Origin: DAIOEK01 sp036746315
GTDB taxonomy: Bacteria; Chloroflexota; Anaerolineae; Anaerolineales; Anaerolineaceae
Direction: 5' to 3'
Length of the DNA stretch: 64,000 nucleotides
Assembly (NCBI GenBank): GCA_036746315.1
Contig: DAIOEK010000003.1
Coordinates: forward strand, 96,726-160,725
Shown: positions 44,287 to 52,314 of the stretch, piece by piece
Numbering within the stretch: the first letter of the stretch is position 1
Layout: each line of letters begins with the position of its first letter
Program-made: the position numbers and the translations under genes
The notes under the pieces: model-generated
What the model was told of the DNA's origin: nothing
What the model saw: the letters and a program-made list of their open reading frames with translations, nothing else
Databases searched by the model: none

Positions 44287-45206
44287 GACGGCTTCTTTTG
44301 TTCATCGGCAGCGTTTTGTGACTGCAGTACAGTTGGTTTTATCATTTCCGGGAAGAACATCAGCATCCCCGCAGCAAAAACCAACGCTCCGGCAATAAAG
44401 CTGACCAGGGAAAACAGCGGATCGAGCGAGAAAGCTGTGAACATGGAAGGTGAGGGCAGTGCCGAACCTTCGTAATTAGCAATGATCACCGAAAACAGGT
44501 TATTCGCTGCGTGCACTCCCAGCGCCAACTCCAGAGACTGTGAACGCAGAGTGATCCATCCCAAAAACACGCCGAAGCTGAAGTAGAACAGCGCCAACAG
44601 TAAAAAGTCGATTTCCATCTCAGGGTTGAGAAAATGCGGCACGGCAAAGATGACGCCGGATAGTACACACAGAATCGTGCCATTGCGGGTGATTCGCGCC
44701 ATACCTTGAAGGAAATACCCCCGAAATAGGATCTCTTCAGCGGAGGTTTGGATCGAGGTAAAGACCAACGCCAATAGCGAAAACGGCAGCCACTTTCCCC
44801 ACTGGAAGGTCAACTGGTAACTACCCGGGTGCATCCATGCATCGATCATCGTGATGAATGTGGTGATCCCCAGCCAGATGGCAGCCGCCAGGATAATTCT
44901 GCTCCACTGAATGCGGGAATTCGGTGAAATCAAGGAAAGAAGTGAACGCTGGTGTACCCCCCGCATGGAAATCCATAATCCCACCAGCATGGCGATAAAG
45001 GTAAAATTCAGCGCCAGGTAAGCAGGCAATTGCTCTGAGGTTTTCCCGAACGCATACAGAATTACATATGGAATTCCACCTATCACTTGCCAGAACATAA
45101 ACACAATAAAAATGGTAATCAGGTAGCGATACCATTCATTTCTTCCCAAATTGCTCAAGTCCAAAAAAGGCTGTTGCACGGGTGTTATCGTCGTCGGGTT
45201 TTCCAT
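44283..45206 (-). CDS. CPBP-family intramembrane metalloprotease
   Basis: 307 residues, ~8 hydrophobic segments. Abi/CPBP motifs are present: SAEEILFRGYFLQG (EExxxR), FAVPHFLNPE (motif with His), LGWITLRSQSLELALGVHAANNL (HxxxN). Eukaryotic Rce1 relatives cleave CAAX proteins; bacterial members have varied roles, including self-immunity to peptides. Adjacent on the opposite strand to an ABC-2 exporter, but convergent, so a joint function is uncertain. It follows an SRPBCC gene by a 1-base overlap. Confidence 0.85.
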   Translation of the reverse strand: MENPTTITPVQQPFLDLSNLGRNEWYRYLITIFIVFMFWQVIGGIPYVILYAFGKTSEQLPAYLALNFTFIAMLVGLWISMRGVHQRSLLSLISPNSRIQWSRIILAAAIWLGITTFITMIDAWMHPGSYQLTFQWGKWLPFSLLALVFTSIQTSAEEILFRGYFLQGMARITRNGTILCVLSGVIFAVPHFLNPEMEIDFLLLALFYFSFGVFLGWITLRSQSLELALGVHAANNLFSVIIANYEGSALPSPSMFTAFSLDPLFSLVSFIAGALVFAAGMLMFFPEMIKPTVLQSQNAADEQKKPS

Positions 45207-45613
45207 TACGCCAATCCCGCTTCACGATAAAAATATGCCGTCATCGGGGAAAGATAATGGTCTTCCCAGCCCAGTTCAAATTCCTCTTCACGTCCTTCTG
45301 GTAGCCTGGAATGGGTCAGCACCAACCTGCATCCATTACCCTCGGGGATGAACCACAAATCCAGAATGGAATCCTCGTCTTCAGGTGAAAAATCAGTGGT
45401 TCGAAAACGCTGCACGATATGCTGTTCAGGTTCCAGAATGACAATGCTACCCGTGATATATCCATCCCATGAAGAGAAAGCCCCTCCCTCAATTGGGACT
45501 ATCACAACCTTGGAATTGGTAAATTCGGAATGCATACGTGAATCCAGCCACGCTCTGTAAGCTTCCTCAGGAGGGATTGGTAGAATGGTAAAAAGCTGGA
45601 TCGGGTCAGACAT
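45206..45613 (-). CDS. SRPBCC/AHSA1-domain protein, copy 1
   Basis: 135 residues with a START-like fold: PIPPEEAYRAWLDSRMHSEF, GGAFSSWDGYITGSIVILEP, HIVQRFRTTDF and a C-terminal helix GWEDHYLSPMTAYF. Likely binds a small hydrophobic ligand; no enzymatic residue evident. A paralog with the same length and motifs sits at 57226-57678. Confidence 0.85.
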   Translation of the reverse strand: MSDPIQLFTILPIPPEEAYRAWLDSRMHSEFTNSKVVIVPIEGGAFSSWDGYITGSIVILEPEQHIVQRFRTTDFSPEDEDSILDLWFIPEGNGCRLVLTHSRLPEGREEEFELGWEDHYLSPMTAYFYREAGLA

Positions 45614-45669
45614 ATTGCCACCTCATAAAATTATCCATATACATAATTGTATTATGATTGGAAAAGGAA

Positions 45670-45699
45670 GGACACCCATTTGTGAATGGATGTCCTTTT
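45670..45699. terminator. Hairpin between SRPBCC and YdeI-family genes
   Basis: GGACA-CCATT / AATGG-TGTCC stem with one C/A mismatch and TGTG loop, followed by TTTT on the plus strand. Both flanking genes are on the minus strand, so its direction does not fit neatly. Confidence 0.45.
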
Positions 45700-45741
45700 G
45701 AGGAACCTCCCGGAGTTCCTGCCTCAATAGACTGCAGCAGA

Positions 45742-46218
45742 TTATTTGATCTTTCCCTGCAGTTTATCGATGATGTTCGCCACCCTCTTCGCCCGGGTGT
45801 CAGGTTTTTTGGCATCTTCCAGCATTTCAACGTATTCGCGTTGCTGGGTAAAAGAGATCTTTTGCCAGCGTATTTTGGCTGCCGGCGTGGTATCCATTGC
45901 GGATTGCAGATCGGAAGGGAGTACAACTGCTCGTGGCTCCTGATCGATTTCCAATTCGATTTGAACCACCTCGCCGGCTTTTACACCTGCTGCTTCTCGC
46001 AAATCTCTGTTAATGCCAAGGTAATGAACTCCTCCGTATGGAGCAATACTGCTGCGAAAGGAGTGTCCGTTGATCGTACCTTTTACCGGCACTCTGGAAC
46101 GCATGCCCCATTCTTTTTGTACATCAAAAGGAATCATGATAAAGGTGGCAGAACTATCTGGCTGGCGTGTTAAAGTCGCCTTAAAACGAATCACGCCAGC
46201 ATCAGTTTGTTCTTGCAT
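45742..46218 (-). CDS. YdeI/DUF1905-family protein
   Basis: 158 residues. N-terminal DUF1905 beta barrel (FKATLTRQPDSSATFIMIPFDV, VKGTINGHSFRSSIAPYGGVHYLGIN) and C-terminal YdeI-like helices (WQKISFTQQREYVEMLEDAKKPDTRAKRV in part: QQREYVEMLEDAKKPDTR). Function of the family is not established. Stands 18 bases downstream of livF on the same strand and so may be cotranscribed at low level. Confidence 0.82.
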   Translation of the reverse strand: MQEQTDAGVIRFKATLTRQPDSSATFIMIPFDVQKEWGMRSRVPVKGTINGHSFRSSIAPYGGVHYLGINRDLREAAGVKAGEVVQIELEIDQEPRAVVLPSDLQSAMDTTPAAKIRWQKISFTQQREYVEMLEDAKKPDTRAKRVANIIDKLQGKIK

Positions 46219-46236
46219 AAGAGTTGCCTATAAAAA

Positions 46237-46941
46237 CTAACCACCCAGATATGCTTTGATCACTCGTTCATCTTCGAGTAAAGCATGAGCTTCACCATTC
46301 ATCACAACATTGCCTGTTTCCAATACATACCCTCTGTCAGCAATGGAAAGTGCCATTTGCGCGTTTTGTTCAACTAACAACACGCTCGTTCCATGATCAT
46401 TGATGTCGCGGATAATGTCGAAGATTTGCTCGACAAGGATGGGAGACAAACCCATGGAAGGTTCATCCATTAGCAACAGCTTTGGGGTGGACATTAACGC
46501 ACGGGCAATGGCAAGCATTTGCTGCTCACCACCGGATAGTGTTCCTCCCGGTTGATTGCGTCGTTCCTTTAACCGGGGAAAGCGTTGGAACATGGCATCG
46601 ATCTTGGTTAGGATCTCTTTACGATCATTGACGGTGTAAGCACCCATTTCCAGGTTTTCCCACACGCTCATTTTTGCAAATATTTTCCGCCCTTCCGGAA
46701 CCTGGATAATCCCCTTGCGCACAATCATTTGAGGCTGTGTACAGGAGATATCCTCCCCCAGGTACTCAACTGTTCCCTGAGCGGGATGGAGCAACCCGGA
46801 TACCGTATTCAAAATAGTCGATTTTCCCGCGCCATTCGCACCAATCAGAGCGACAATTTCACCTTCGTTCAACTCAAAGCTCACGCCCTGCAGAGCATGA
46901 ATGGCGCCATAGTGTACATGAATATCATTGACTTTAAGCAT
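46237..46941 (-). CDS. livF: Branched-chain amino acid ABC ATPase LivF
   Basis: 234 residues from ATG 46941 (an adjacent ATG at 46944 is possible; AGAGG spacing favours 46941). Walker A GANGAGKST, LivF-specific IIQVPEGRKIFAKMSVWENLEMGA, signature LSGGEQQML, Walker B LLLMDEPSMGLSP. Overlaps livG by 8 bases. The open frame runs upstream to 47115 inside livG; that extension is not plausible. Confidence 0.95.
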   Translation of the reverse strand: MLKVNDIHVHYGAIHALQGVSFELNEGEIVALIGANGAGKSTILNTVSGLLHPAQGTVEYLGEDISCTQPQMIVRKGIIQVPEGRKIFAKMSVWENLEMGAYTVNDRKEILTKIDAMFQRFPRLKERRNQPGGTLSGGEQQMLAIARALMSTPKLLLMDEPSMGLSPILVEQIFDIIRDINDHGTSVLLVEQNAQMALSIADRGYVLETGNVVMNGEAHALLEDERVIKAYLGG

Positions 46942-47749
46942 CATGATGCCTCTGTTTTTTGTATTTCTCGGCAAGAGCTGCACCGCCCGGTCCCAGATAA
47001 GCTTCAATAACCTTGGGATTAGCCTGGATTTCTGCAGGCGAACCTTCAGCGATCTTTGTCCCATAATCCAAAACACTGATCCGGTCAGAAATTCCCATGA
47101 CCACCTGCATGTCATGTTCGATCAGAATGATCGTAATGCCCAAATCATCGCGCAAGCGTTTAATGAAATTGGTCATCTCATGTGTTTCCTGCGGGTTCAT
47201 GCCGGCAGTCGGTTCATCCAGCAAAAGCAGCCGTGGATGGTTTGCCAGTGCACGGGCGATTTCTAGTTTTCGCTGAGCACCATACGGAAGGTTGATTGCC
47301 AGAAAATCACCAAACCCTGCCAGCCCAACATAATGCAACAGCCGGACAGCTTCTTCCAACGATTCGGTATCTTCTCTTCTGAACCTTGGCGTGTGAACAA
47401 TTGCATCCATCCATCCGGATTTTAATTTCGGATGATGTCCCACCAGGATATTCTCGATTGCCGTCATATTGCCGAACAGGCGAATATTTTGGTACGTTCG
47501 GGAAATTCCCTGGCTAGCAATAAAATCTGTCGAAAAGCCCTGAATCGGATCACCCAGGAAGAGGATTTCACCTTTTTCAGGTTTATAAAACCCCGAAATA
47601 CAATTGAACAGAGTGGTTTTTCCAGCGCCGTTGGGTCCGATGATACTGTAGATAAACTGTCTGGGTACCTGAAGTTCCACCTGATTTACAGCAGTAAGTC
47701 CGCCAAAGAACTTGGAAACCTGCTTGGCTTCGATAATGATCTCAGGCAT
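46934..47749 (-). CDS. livG: Branched-chain amino acid ABC ATPase LivG
   Basis: 271 residues from ATG 47749, with GGGAGG upstream. Walker A GPNGAGKTTLFNCISG, LivG-typical ISRTYQNIRLFGNMTAIENILVG, LPYGAQRKLEIARAL (signature variant), LLLDEPTAGMNPQE. The longer reading frame to 47806 lies within livM. Second ATPase of the heterodimer with LivF. Confidence 0.95.
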   Translation of the reverse strand: MPEIIIEAKQVSKFFGGLTAVNQVELQVPRQFIYSIIGPNGAGKTTLFNCISGFYKPEKGEILFLGDPIQGFSTDFIASQGISRTYQNIRLFGNMTAIENILVGHHPKLKSGWMDAIVHTPRFRREDTESLEEAVRLLHYVGLAGFGDFLAINLPYGAQRKLEIARALANHPRLLLLDEPTAGMNPQETHEMTNFIKRLRDDLGITIILIEHDMQVVMGISDRISVLDYGTKIAEGSPAEIQANPKVIEAYLGPGGAALAEKYKKQRHHDA

Positions 47750-49304
47750 CTTTGCCTCCCTTTTCTCCCACGCTTGCATCATTTGGCGGTTTGACTTTTT
47801 TCTCAAGGTTTGGCCGGGAGCTTGGCCACAAACCCTCCGGGCGCATCAACATCATGACAACCAGCAAAGCCCCGAAAGCCAGCAACCGATATGTCTCAAT
47901 CTCACGTAATATCTCTGGAAGACCTTTCAAGGCAAACGCACCCAGAATGATGCCGGGCACACTGTTCATGCCACCCACGATCACCAAACTGAGAATATTA
48001 ATGGAAACCATCAGTGCATGGTCATCGGGACCGGTAAACTGATTACGGGCTGCGAAAATACCGCCGGCCAGTCCGGCAAAAGCAGCCCCAAGGCAGAGCG
48101 CAAGCAGTTTGTACATTTGAGTGTTCACGCCATTGGCCTGTGCAGCCGTTTCATCCTCGCGAATGGCAAGCCAGGCACGACCAGTTCGAGAGTTTTGCAG
48201 GCGGTTGTAGAGGAAGATCGCCAACACCACCCCGGCAATGATCAAATACATATAATCCGAATCGCTGGTAAAGGGTTTGCCAAACAGGGTCGGACCTTTG
48301 ATGTCCTGAATGCCGCGTGGACCACCGGTAAAATCGGTCAATAGATCGCTTTTAAGCAGAATACGAATGATCTCGCCAAAACCCAATGTAACGATTGCCA
48401 GATAATCACCCCTCAAACGCATGATGGGCAATCCCAACAAGATGGCACCCACCACAGCGGCAAACACGGCAATGACCAGCGGTAACCAAAAGCCCATCAT
48501 TATATTATGTGGGAATGGCGAATTCAGCAAAGCCACCGAATAGGCACCGATTGCAAAAAACGCCACATAGCCAAGGATAAGTTGACCGGAAAGTCCCACA
48601 ATGATATTCAAGCCAAGACCGGCGATTACATACAAGCCAACGGTTCCAATCACATAATTCCAGTATGATCCCCAGCGTACAGGCAGTATCAATACGATGA
48701 CAGCCGCCACGAGGTAAAGTAAATATTTGCCATACTTTCGAACAAAACCCGGCAACGCCAAGACTAATTTATTCCAGCCATCGCCAATTGCCTTCTTCGA
48801 ATTGGCCGAAAATTGTTTTACCAGGTTGGAGTTTAGGGCAATAGCAAGCAAAGCGCCCAATGTACCGCTCACAATGTATATGACCGGGTGGATGATGAAT
48901 GCCATCGGTCCGGAATCAATCAGGAAAAATCGGATATTGTCCAGCGATAAAGCACTCAAATAGTATCGGGGATCAATTTTATGGGTAAAAAGTTGGTACA
49001 GAATGAATACAAACACCAGAATAACAATGCTGCATGCCACTCCTGCCACCAGACCCGCGAGGATTCTCACACGAGGTGCATCGGTTTTCTTGCTGGCAGA
49101 TGAACCGTTCCACAAGCCAAGCAAAGCCAGTAAAACAACCAGGGATGATACTCCTGGGATGGCACCGCGAGCAACAGGCGTCCCGGTCAGCTTACTAATG
49201 ATTGAGGAAGCCATAACATTGAAGCCTATCATCACCAGGAAGATGATAATAATGGAGAAAGTAATTCCCCTTTGGTAACTAGAGCGTAATTGGGTGTGGT
49301 TCAT
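47742..49304 (-). CDS. livM: Branched-chain amino acid ABC permease LivM
   Basis: 520 residues, longer than E. coli LivM because of an extra N-terminal hydrophobic part (about residues 1-190, four TM segments). The core has LNIIVGLSGQLILGYVAFFAIGAYSVALL, LRGDYLAIVTLGFGEIIRI, and GRAWLAIREDETAAQANGVN, all LivM hallmarks. Overlaps livH by 4 bases and livG by 8 bases. Confidence 0.95.
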   Translation of the reverse strand: MNHTQLRSSYQRGITFSIIIIFLVMIGFNVMASSIISKLTGTPVARGAIPGVSSLVVLLALLGLWNGSSASKKTDAPRVRILAGLVAGVACSIVILVFVFILYQLFTHKIDPRYYLSALSLDNIRFFLIDSGPMAFIIHPVIYIVSGTLGALLAIALNSNLVKQFSANSKKAIGDGWNKLVLALPGFVRKYGKYLLYLVAAVIVLILPVRWGSYWNYVIGTVGLYVIAGLGLNIIVGLSGQLILGYVAFFAIGAYSVALLNSPFPHNIMMGFWLPLVIAVFAAVVGAILLGLPIMRLRGDYLAIVTLGFGEIIRILLKSDLLTDFTGGPRGIQDIKGPTLFGKPFTSDSDYMYLIIAGVVLAIFLYNRLQNSRTGRAWLAIREDETAAQANGVNTQMYKLLALCLGAAFAGLAGGIFAARNQFTGPDDHALMVSINILSLVIVGGMNSVPGIILGAFALKGLPEILREIETYRLLAFGALLVVMMLMRPEGLWPSSRPNLEKKVKPPNDASVGEKGGKDA

Positions 49305-50410
49305 ACTTTTTCCTCCGCCAGGACCTCGCCCAACAAACCGGAGGGTCTGAATATCAGGATGACAATCAAAATTACAAACGCAATTACATCCTTTAATTGA
49401 TAATTGATACCTAATGCGGTCGGTCCAATGGATTCAACAATACCGAGCAGCATACCGCCTAACATCGCGCCGGGCAGATTACCAATTCCACCCAACACAG
49501 CTGCAGTAAATGCCTTAATGCCTGGTATAAACCCGACAAAATAGTAAACCAGACCGTTATGCAACCCCCACATAACGCCCGCCGCGCCAGCCAGCGCACC
49601 ACTTATGATGAAAGTGCGACTGATAATGGCGTCAACGTCTATGCCCATTAAAGCTGCCGTTTTCTTGTCGAGAGCAACTGCCCGCATGGCTTTTCCTAAA
49701 CGGGTTTTTTGAACAATTGTATACAGACCAATTAGCAGGAGAATGGAAAGTACAAAAGTAAACACCCCGGTATATGGGATGGTTACTGCGGAGCCATTGA
49801 TCATAACCTTCCAGCCCAAACCACGGCGAAGGATCTCCGGATTGGCAAAATCACGAACCTGGGGGCTGAAAAGTAATTGTGCTGCATTCTGCAGGAAAAT
49901 GGATGCACCGATTGCGCTGATTAATGGGACCAGGCGCGGCGCCTTTCGCAGAGGACGGTAAGCAATTTTTTCCAAAAAGAAACCGGTTGCAGCAGCCACA
50001 ACCATACCAACGATAAAAGTAATGAGTACCGAGAGATATGGATGAGCATTTGTGAAGTTTAAACTTGGGTCTTCTACGGTGGGCATTTTTATGTTCTTCA
50101 ACACTTCAAGAACGAAAAAACCGCTAAATGCCCCGATCATCATTACTTCGCCATGAGCGAAGTTGATCATAAACAAAATGCCATAGACAAGGGTATACCC
50201 GATTGCGATCAACGAATACACACCACCAATGATCAGACCAGCAATCAATAAGCGGGTCCAGGTATCAGGTCCGTATTCAGCTTGCACAACAAAAACGAGA
50301 TAAAAACGCCAGAGAAGAAAAGCAATTACGAGTAAACCAAAGACTTGTCTAACTAATTTCGAATAATTCCGTTGCCGGATGTGTGTTGCAGGCTGTTCAG
50401 TTGAATTCAT
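49301..50410 (-). CDS. livH: Branched-chain amino acid ABC permease LivH
   Basis: 369 residues from ATG 50410 (a TTG at 50416 is possible). LLIAGLIIGGVYSLIAIGYTLVYGI, INFAHGEVMMIGAF and MRAVALDKKTAALMGIDVDA are LivH motifs; GGIGNLPGAMLGGMLLGI is the C-terminal coupling region. It has an ~100-residue loop around residues 85-120 with an extra extracellular stretch. Follows livK after a strong hairpin. Confidence 0.95.
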   Translation of the reverse strand: MNSTEQPATHIRQRNYSKLVRQVFGLLVIAFLLWRFYLVFVVQAEYGPDTWTRLLIAGLIIGGVYSLIAIGYTLVYGILFMINFAHGEVMMIGAFSGFFVLEVLKNIKMPTVEDPSLNFTNAHPYLSVLITFIVGMVVAAATGFFLEKIAYRPLRKAPRLVPLISAIGASIFLQNAAQLLFSPQVRDFANPEILRRGLGWKVMINGSAVTIPYTGVFTFVLSILLLIGLYTIVQKTRLGKAMRAVALDKKTAALMGIDVDAIISRTFIISGALAGAAGVMWGLHNGLVYYFVGFIPGIKAFTAAVLGGIGNLPGAMLGGMLLGIVESIGPTALGINYQLKDVIAFVILIVILIFRPSGLLGEVLAEEKV

Positions 50411-50449
50411 GGTCAATCCCCGGGAGGTTCAATGACTGTAGATTTTAGC

Positions 50450-50480
50450 GTGCAGGGAAAGGATTTCCCTTTCCCTGCAC
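50450..50480 (-). terminator. Intercistronic hairpin between livK and livH
   Basis: Perfect 13-bp stem GTGCAGGGAAAGG / CCTTTCCCTGCAC with a 5-base loop, without a T-run. Such stems often protect the binding-protein mRNA and lower downstream expression. Confidence 0.8.
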
Positions 50481-50497
50481 TGTTGGTTTGATTTTGA

Positions 50498-51766
50498 TTA
50501 GTCGAGAGGAACCCAGGCACCGTCTTTCACGACCTGGAACTGAGGACCTTCAGTGTTGCATTCGCCGATATCGTTACAAGAGTAAGTACCACCAATTCCC
50601 TTGTAATCGGTCAGATGGCGCACTGCTGAGACAAGGGCGGTGCGAGGAACATACAAAGCACCGTCACTGCCTTTGACCGCAACCGATTTTACAGACTGGA
50701 TCAGAGCAGCGGTTACATCATAACCATTCCAGGTGAAGGGGGAAAGCTCACCAGGTTTCTTGCCGAATGCTGCCAGATAGGCAGAATCGAATGCGTCTTT
50801 CTCGGGGGAGGCAGGCGGAGTACGTGGAGTTGCAGCGTAAGCGCCTTCACCATTGGGACCGGTACGGGTGAGGAAGTCTTCACCATAGGTGCCATCGCAT
50901 CCGAAGAAGATTGCGTTCTCCAGACCAGTGGATTTCATCTGATTGGCGAGAACGGCTGCATCCTGGGTGTAACCACCAAAGTACAGTACCTCAGGAGATT
51001 TGGCTGCAATGGTGGTGAGAACAGGGCTATAGTCAGCTTCCTTGGAGGTAATACCTTCGAAAGCTACAACCTGACCGCCCAAGTCGGTGAAGGTCTTCTG
51101 AACGATTTCTGCGAGGCCCTTGCCATAGTCCTGTCCATCATGGAGGACGGCAATGGTTCTCTTGCCTAACACGTTGTAGATATATTCAGCAGCAAACTTA
51201 CCCTGCATTGCATCGGTGAAGGGAATGCGGTTGAATACCGTGGAGCCCTTTTCGGTCAGCGCAGGATTGGTGGCTGAAGGGGAGAGCATGGGCAAGCCGG
51301 CGTCTTCATAGATGGGCATAGCGGAAGCTGTTGCACCGGAGAAGATGTGACCGGCAATAGCTACCACAGTCGGATCAGCAACAAACTTATTTGCAACTGC
51401 TGCACCACCCTCAGGGGTACCACCATCGTCCTCTGCCAGAAGTTCGAAGGAAAAGCCTTCAAATTCGCCAGCATCTTGAACGGCGATCTTGGCGCCTTGT
51501 GAAATATCGATACCAAAGGAGGCATCGCCACCGGTCATCGGAGCGCCCATACCAATCTTTACAGTTTGGCCGGGTTCGATCTTTGCACAACCTTTGGCAT
51601 CGGTCGCGCAAACTTCCGGTGCGCCTGAAGCTGAAGGAGCAGCCTGTTCAGCAGGAGCAGCCTGTTCAGCTGGTGCAGCCTGTTCAGCCGGCGCAGCAGC
51701 GGGGGCGCAGCTAACTAAAAATGCTGCCACCATAATCAAGGAAAACAATACTTTCAGCGATTTCAT
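50498..51766 (-). CDS. livK: Branched-chain amino acid binding lipoprotein LivK/LivJ
   Basis: 422 residues from ATG 51766, with GAGGAGAAGTGAAC upstream; the frame opens at 51865 in the leader. Lipobox LVSC, then a repeat-rich linker (PAEQAA three times), then the Peripla_BP_6 fold: VKIGMGAPMTGGDASFGIDISQGAKIAV, VANKFVADPTVVAIAGHIFSGATASAMPIYEDAGL, and IAVLHDGQDYGKGLAEIVQKTF. Ligand could be Leu/Ile/Val or another amino acid or amide; the family is broad. Confidence 0.93.
   Translation of the reverse strand: MKSLKVLFSLIMVAAFLVSCAPAAAPAEQAAPAEQAAPAEQAAPSASGAPEVCATDAKGCAKIEPGQTVKIGMGAPMTGGDASFGIDISQGAKIAVQDAGEFEGFSFELLAEDDGGTPEGGAAVANKFVADPTVVAIAGHIFSGATASAMPIYEDAGLPMLSPSATNPALTEKGSTVFNRIPFTDAMQGKFAAEYIYNVLGKRTIAVLHDGQDYGKGLAEIVQKTFTDLGGQVVAFEGITSKEADYSPVLTTIAAKSPEVLYFGGYTQDAAVLANQMKSTGLENAIFFGCDGTYGEDFLTRTGPNGEGAYAATPRTPPASPEKDAFDSAYLAAFGKKPGELSPFTWNGYDVTAALIQSVKSVAVKGSDGALYVPRTALVSAVRHLTDYKGIGGTYSCNDIGECNTEGPQFQVVKDGAWVPLD
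51639..51692. repeat. Three 18-bp direct repeats in livK
   Basis: Tandem units (51639-51656, 51657-51674, 51675-51692) encoding the PAEQAA linker after the lipidation Cys. Nearly identical copies, differing only at the 3' end of each unit. Confidence 0.85.
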
Positions 51767-51888
51767 GTTCACTTCTCCTCTTTCAAATTTGGTTTGATTT
51801 TTTGTAAACTTCAAGGTTGATTTTTGATAAAGAAAATCTTCGATGACAACCACCTCCTCCTTCATTTGTGTTCCTTCCGTGCAGTGTA

Positions 51889-51924
51889 TAAAAAAATGCC
51901 ACCCTTTGCTTCATTTTGGGTGGC
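51889..51924 (-). terminator. Terminator hairpin in the liv leader
   Basis: Minus-strand stem GCCACCC / GGGTGGC (51924-51918, 51904-51898) followed by seven T, about 125 bases upstream of the livK start. Within the same transcript as livK, so it could act as an attenuator. Confidence 0.75.
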
Positions 51925-51958
51925 TTCTGTGTTTGTCTCCGGGAATGTTGGTAATCAA

Positions 51959-52069
51959 TTACGGTAAATTCTTCACTCCTGCCATCCAAATGCATTGAGG
52001 GCTCCACATATACATAATGTAGGCCCACATAAGAATAAAAGCAATAAGGATACTAAAATTTATCACCAT
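51959..52069 (-). CDS. Candidate 36-residue hydrophobic leader peptide of liv operon
   Basis: ATG 52069 to TAA 51959, 36 codons: begins MVINFSILIAFILMWAYIM and continues with YMWSPQCIW. Eleven of 36 residues are Ile, Leu or Val and three are Trp, five Met. It starts about 13 bases after a consensus promoter and ends about 35 bases before a terminator hairpin, as in attenuation leaders. The RBS is weak (AAGAAAAG). It may instead be a small membrane protein or not translated at all. Confidence 0.4.
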   Translation of the reverse strand: MVINFSILIAFILMWAYIMYMWSPQCIWMAGVKNLP

Positions 52070-52088
52070 AATCTTTTCTTGAGAGTTT

Positions 52089-52116
52089 ATTATAAGCAGA
52101 CGATTAATTATGTCAA
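52089..52116 (-). promoter_or_regulatory. liv operon promoter
   Basis: Full consensus TTGACA (52116-52111), 16-bp spacer, TATAAT (52094-52089) on the minus strand. Start expected near 52082, giving a leader of about 315 bases before livK. Confidence 0.8.
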
Positions 52117-52314
52117 TAGTAAATGGGTAGATTTCTTAATATTGGATTAATTTGCTTCAGCAATTTGACTTCGACACGTGCGCAAAAGTCTTTTTATATA
52201 TTAACTTCAAGACGATCCAATTGTAATCTTTCTAGCAAGCACTTCAAATTCCATCTCTTTGAATTGGCATAGTTCTGGCAACTCGTTCATTGATCACGTT
52301 GAGAGGAGAGAAAG

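Noticed and set aside
51889..51924. T-box leader, because AGGGTGG occurs upstream of an amino acid transporter
   Set aside because: AGGGTGG is part of the terminator stem and lacks ACCGCG; no Stem I or AGTA/GNTG features seen.
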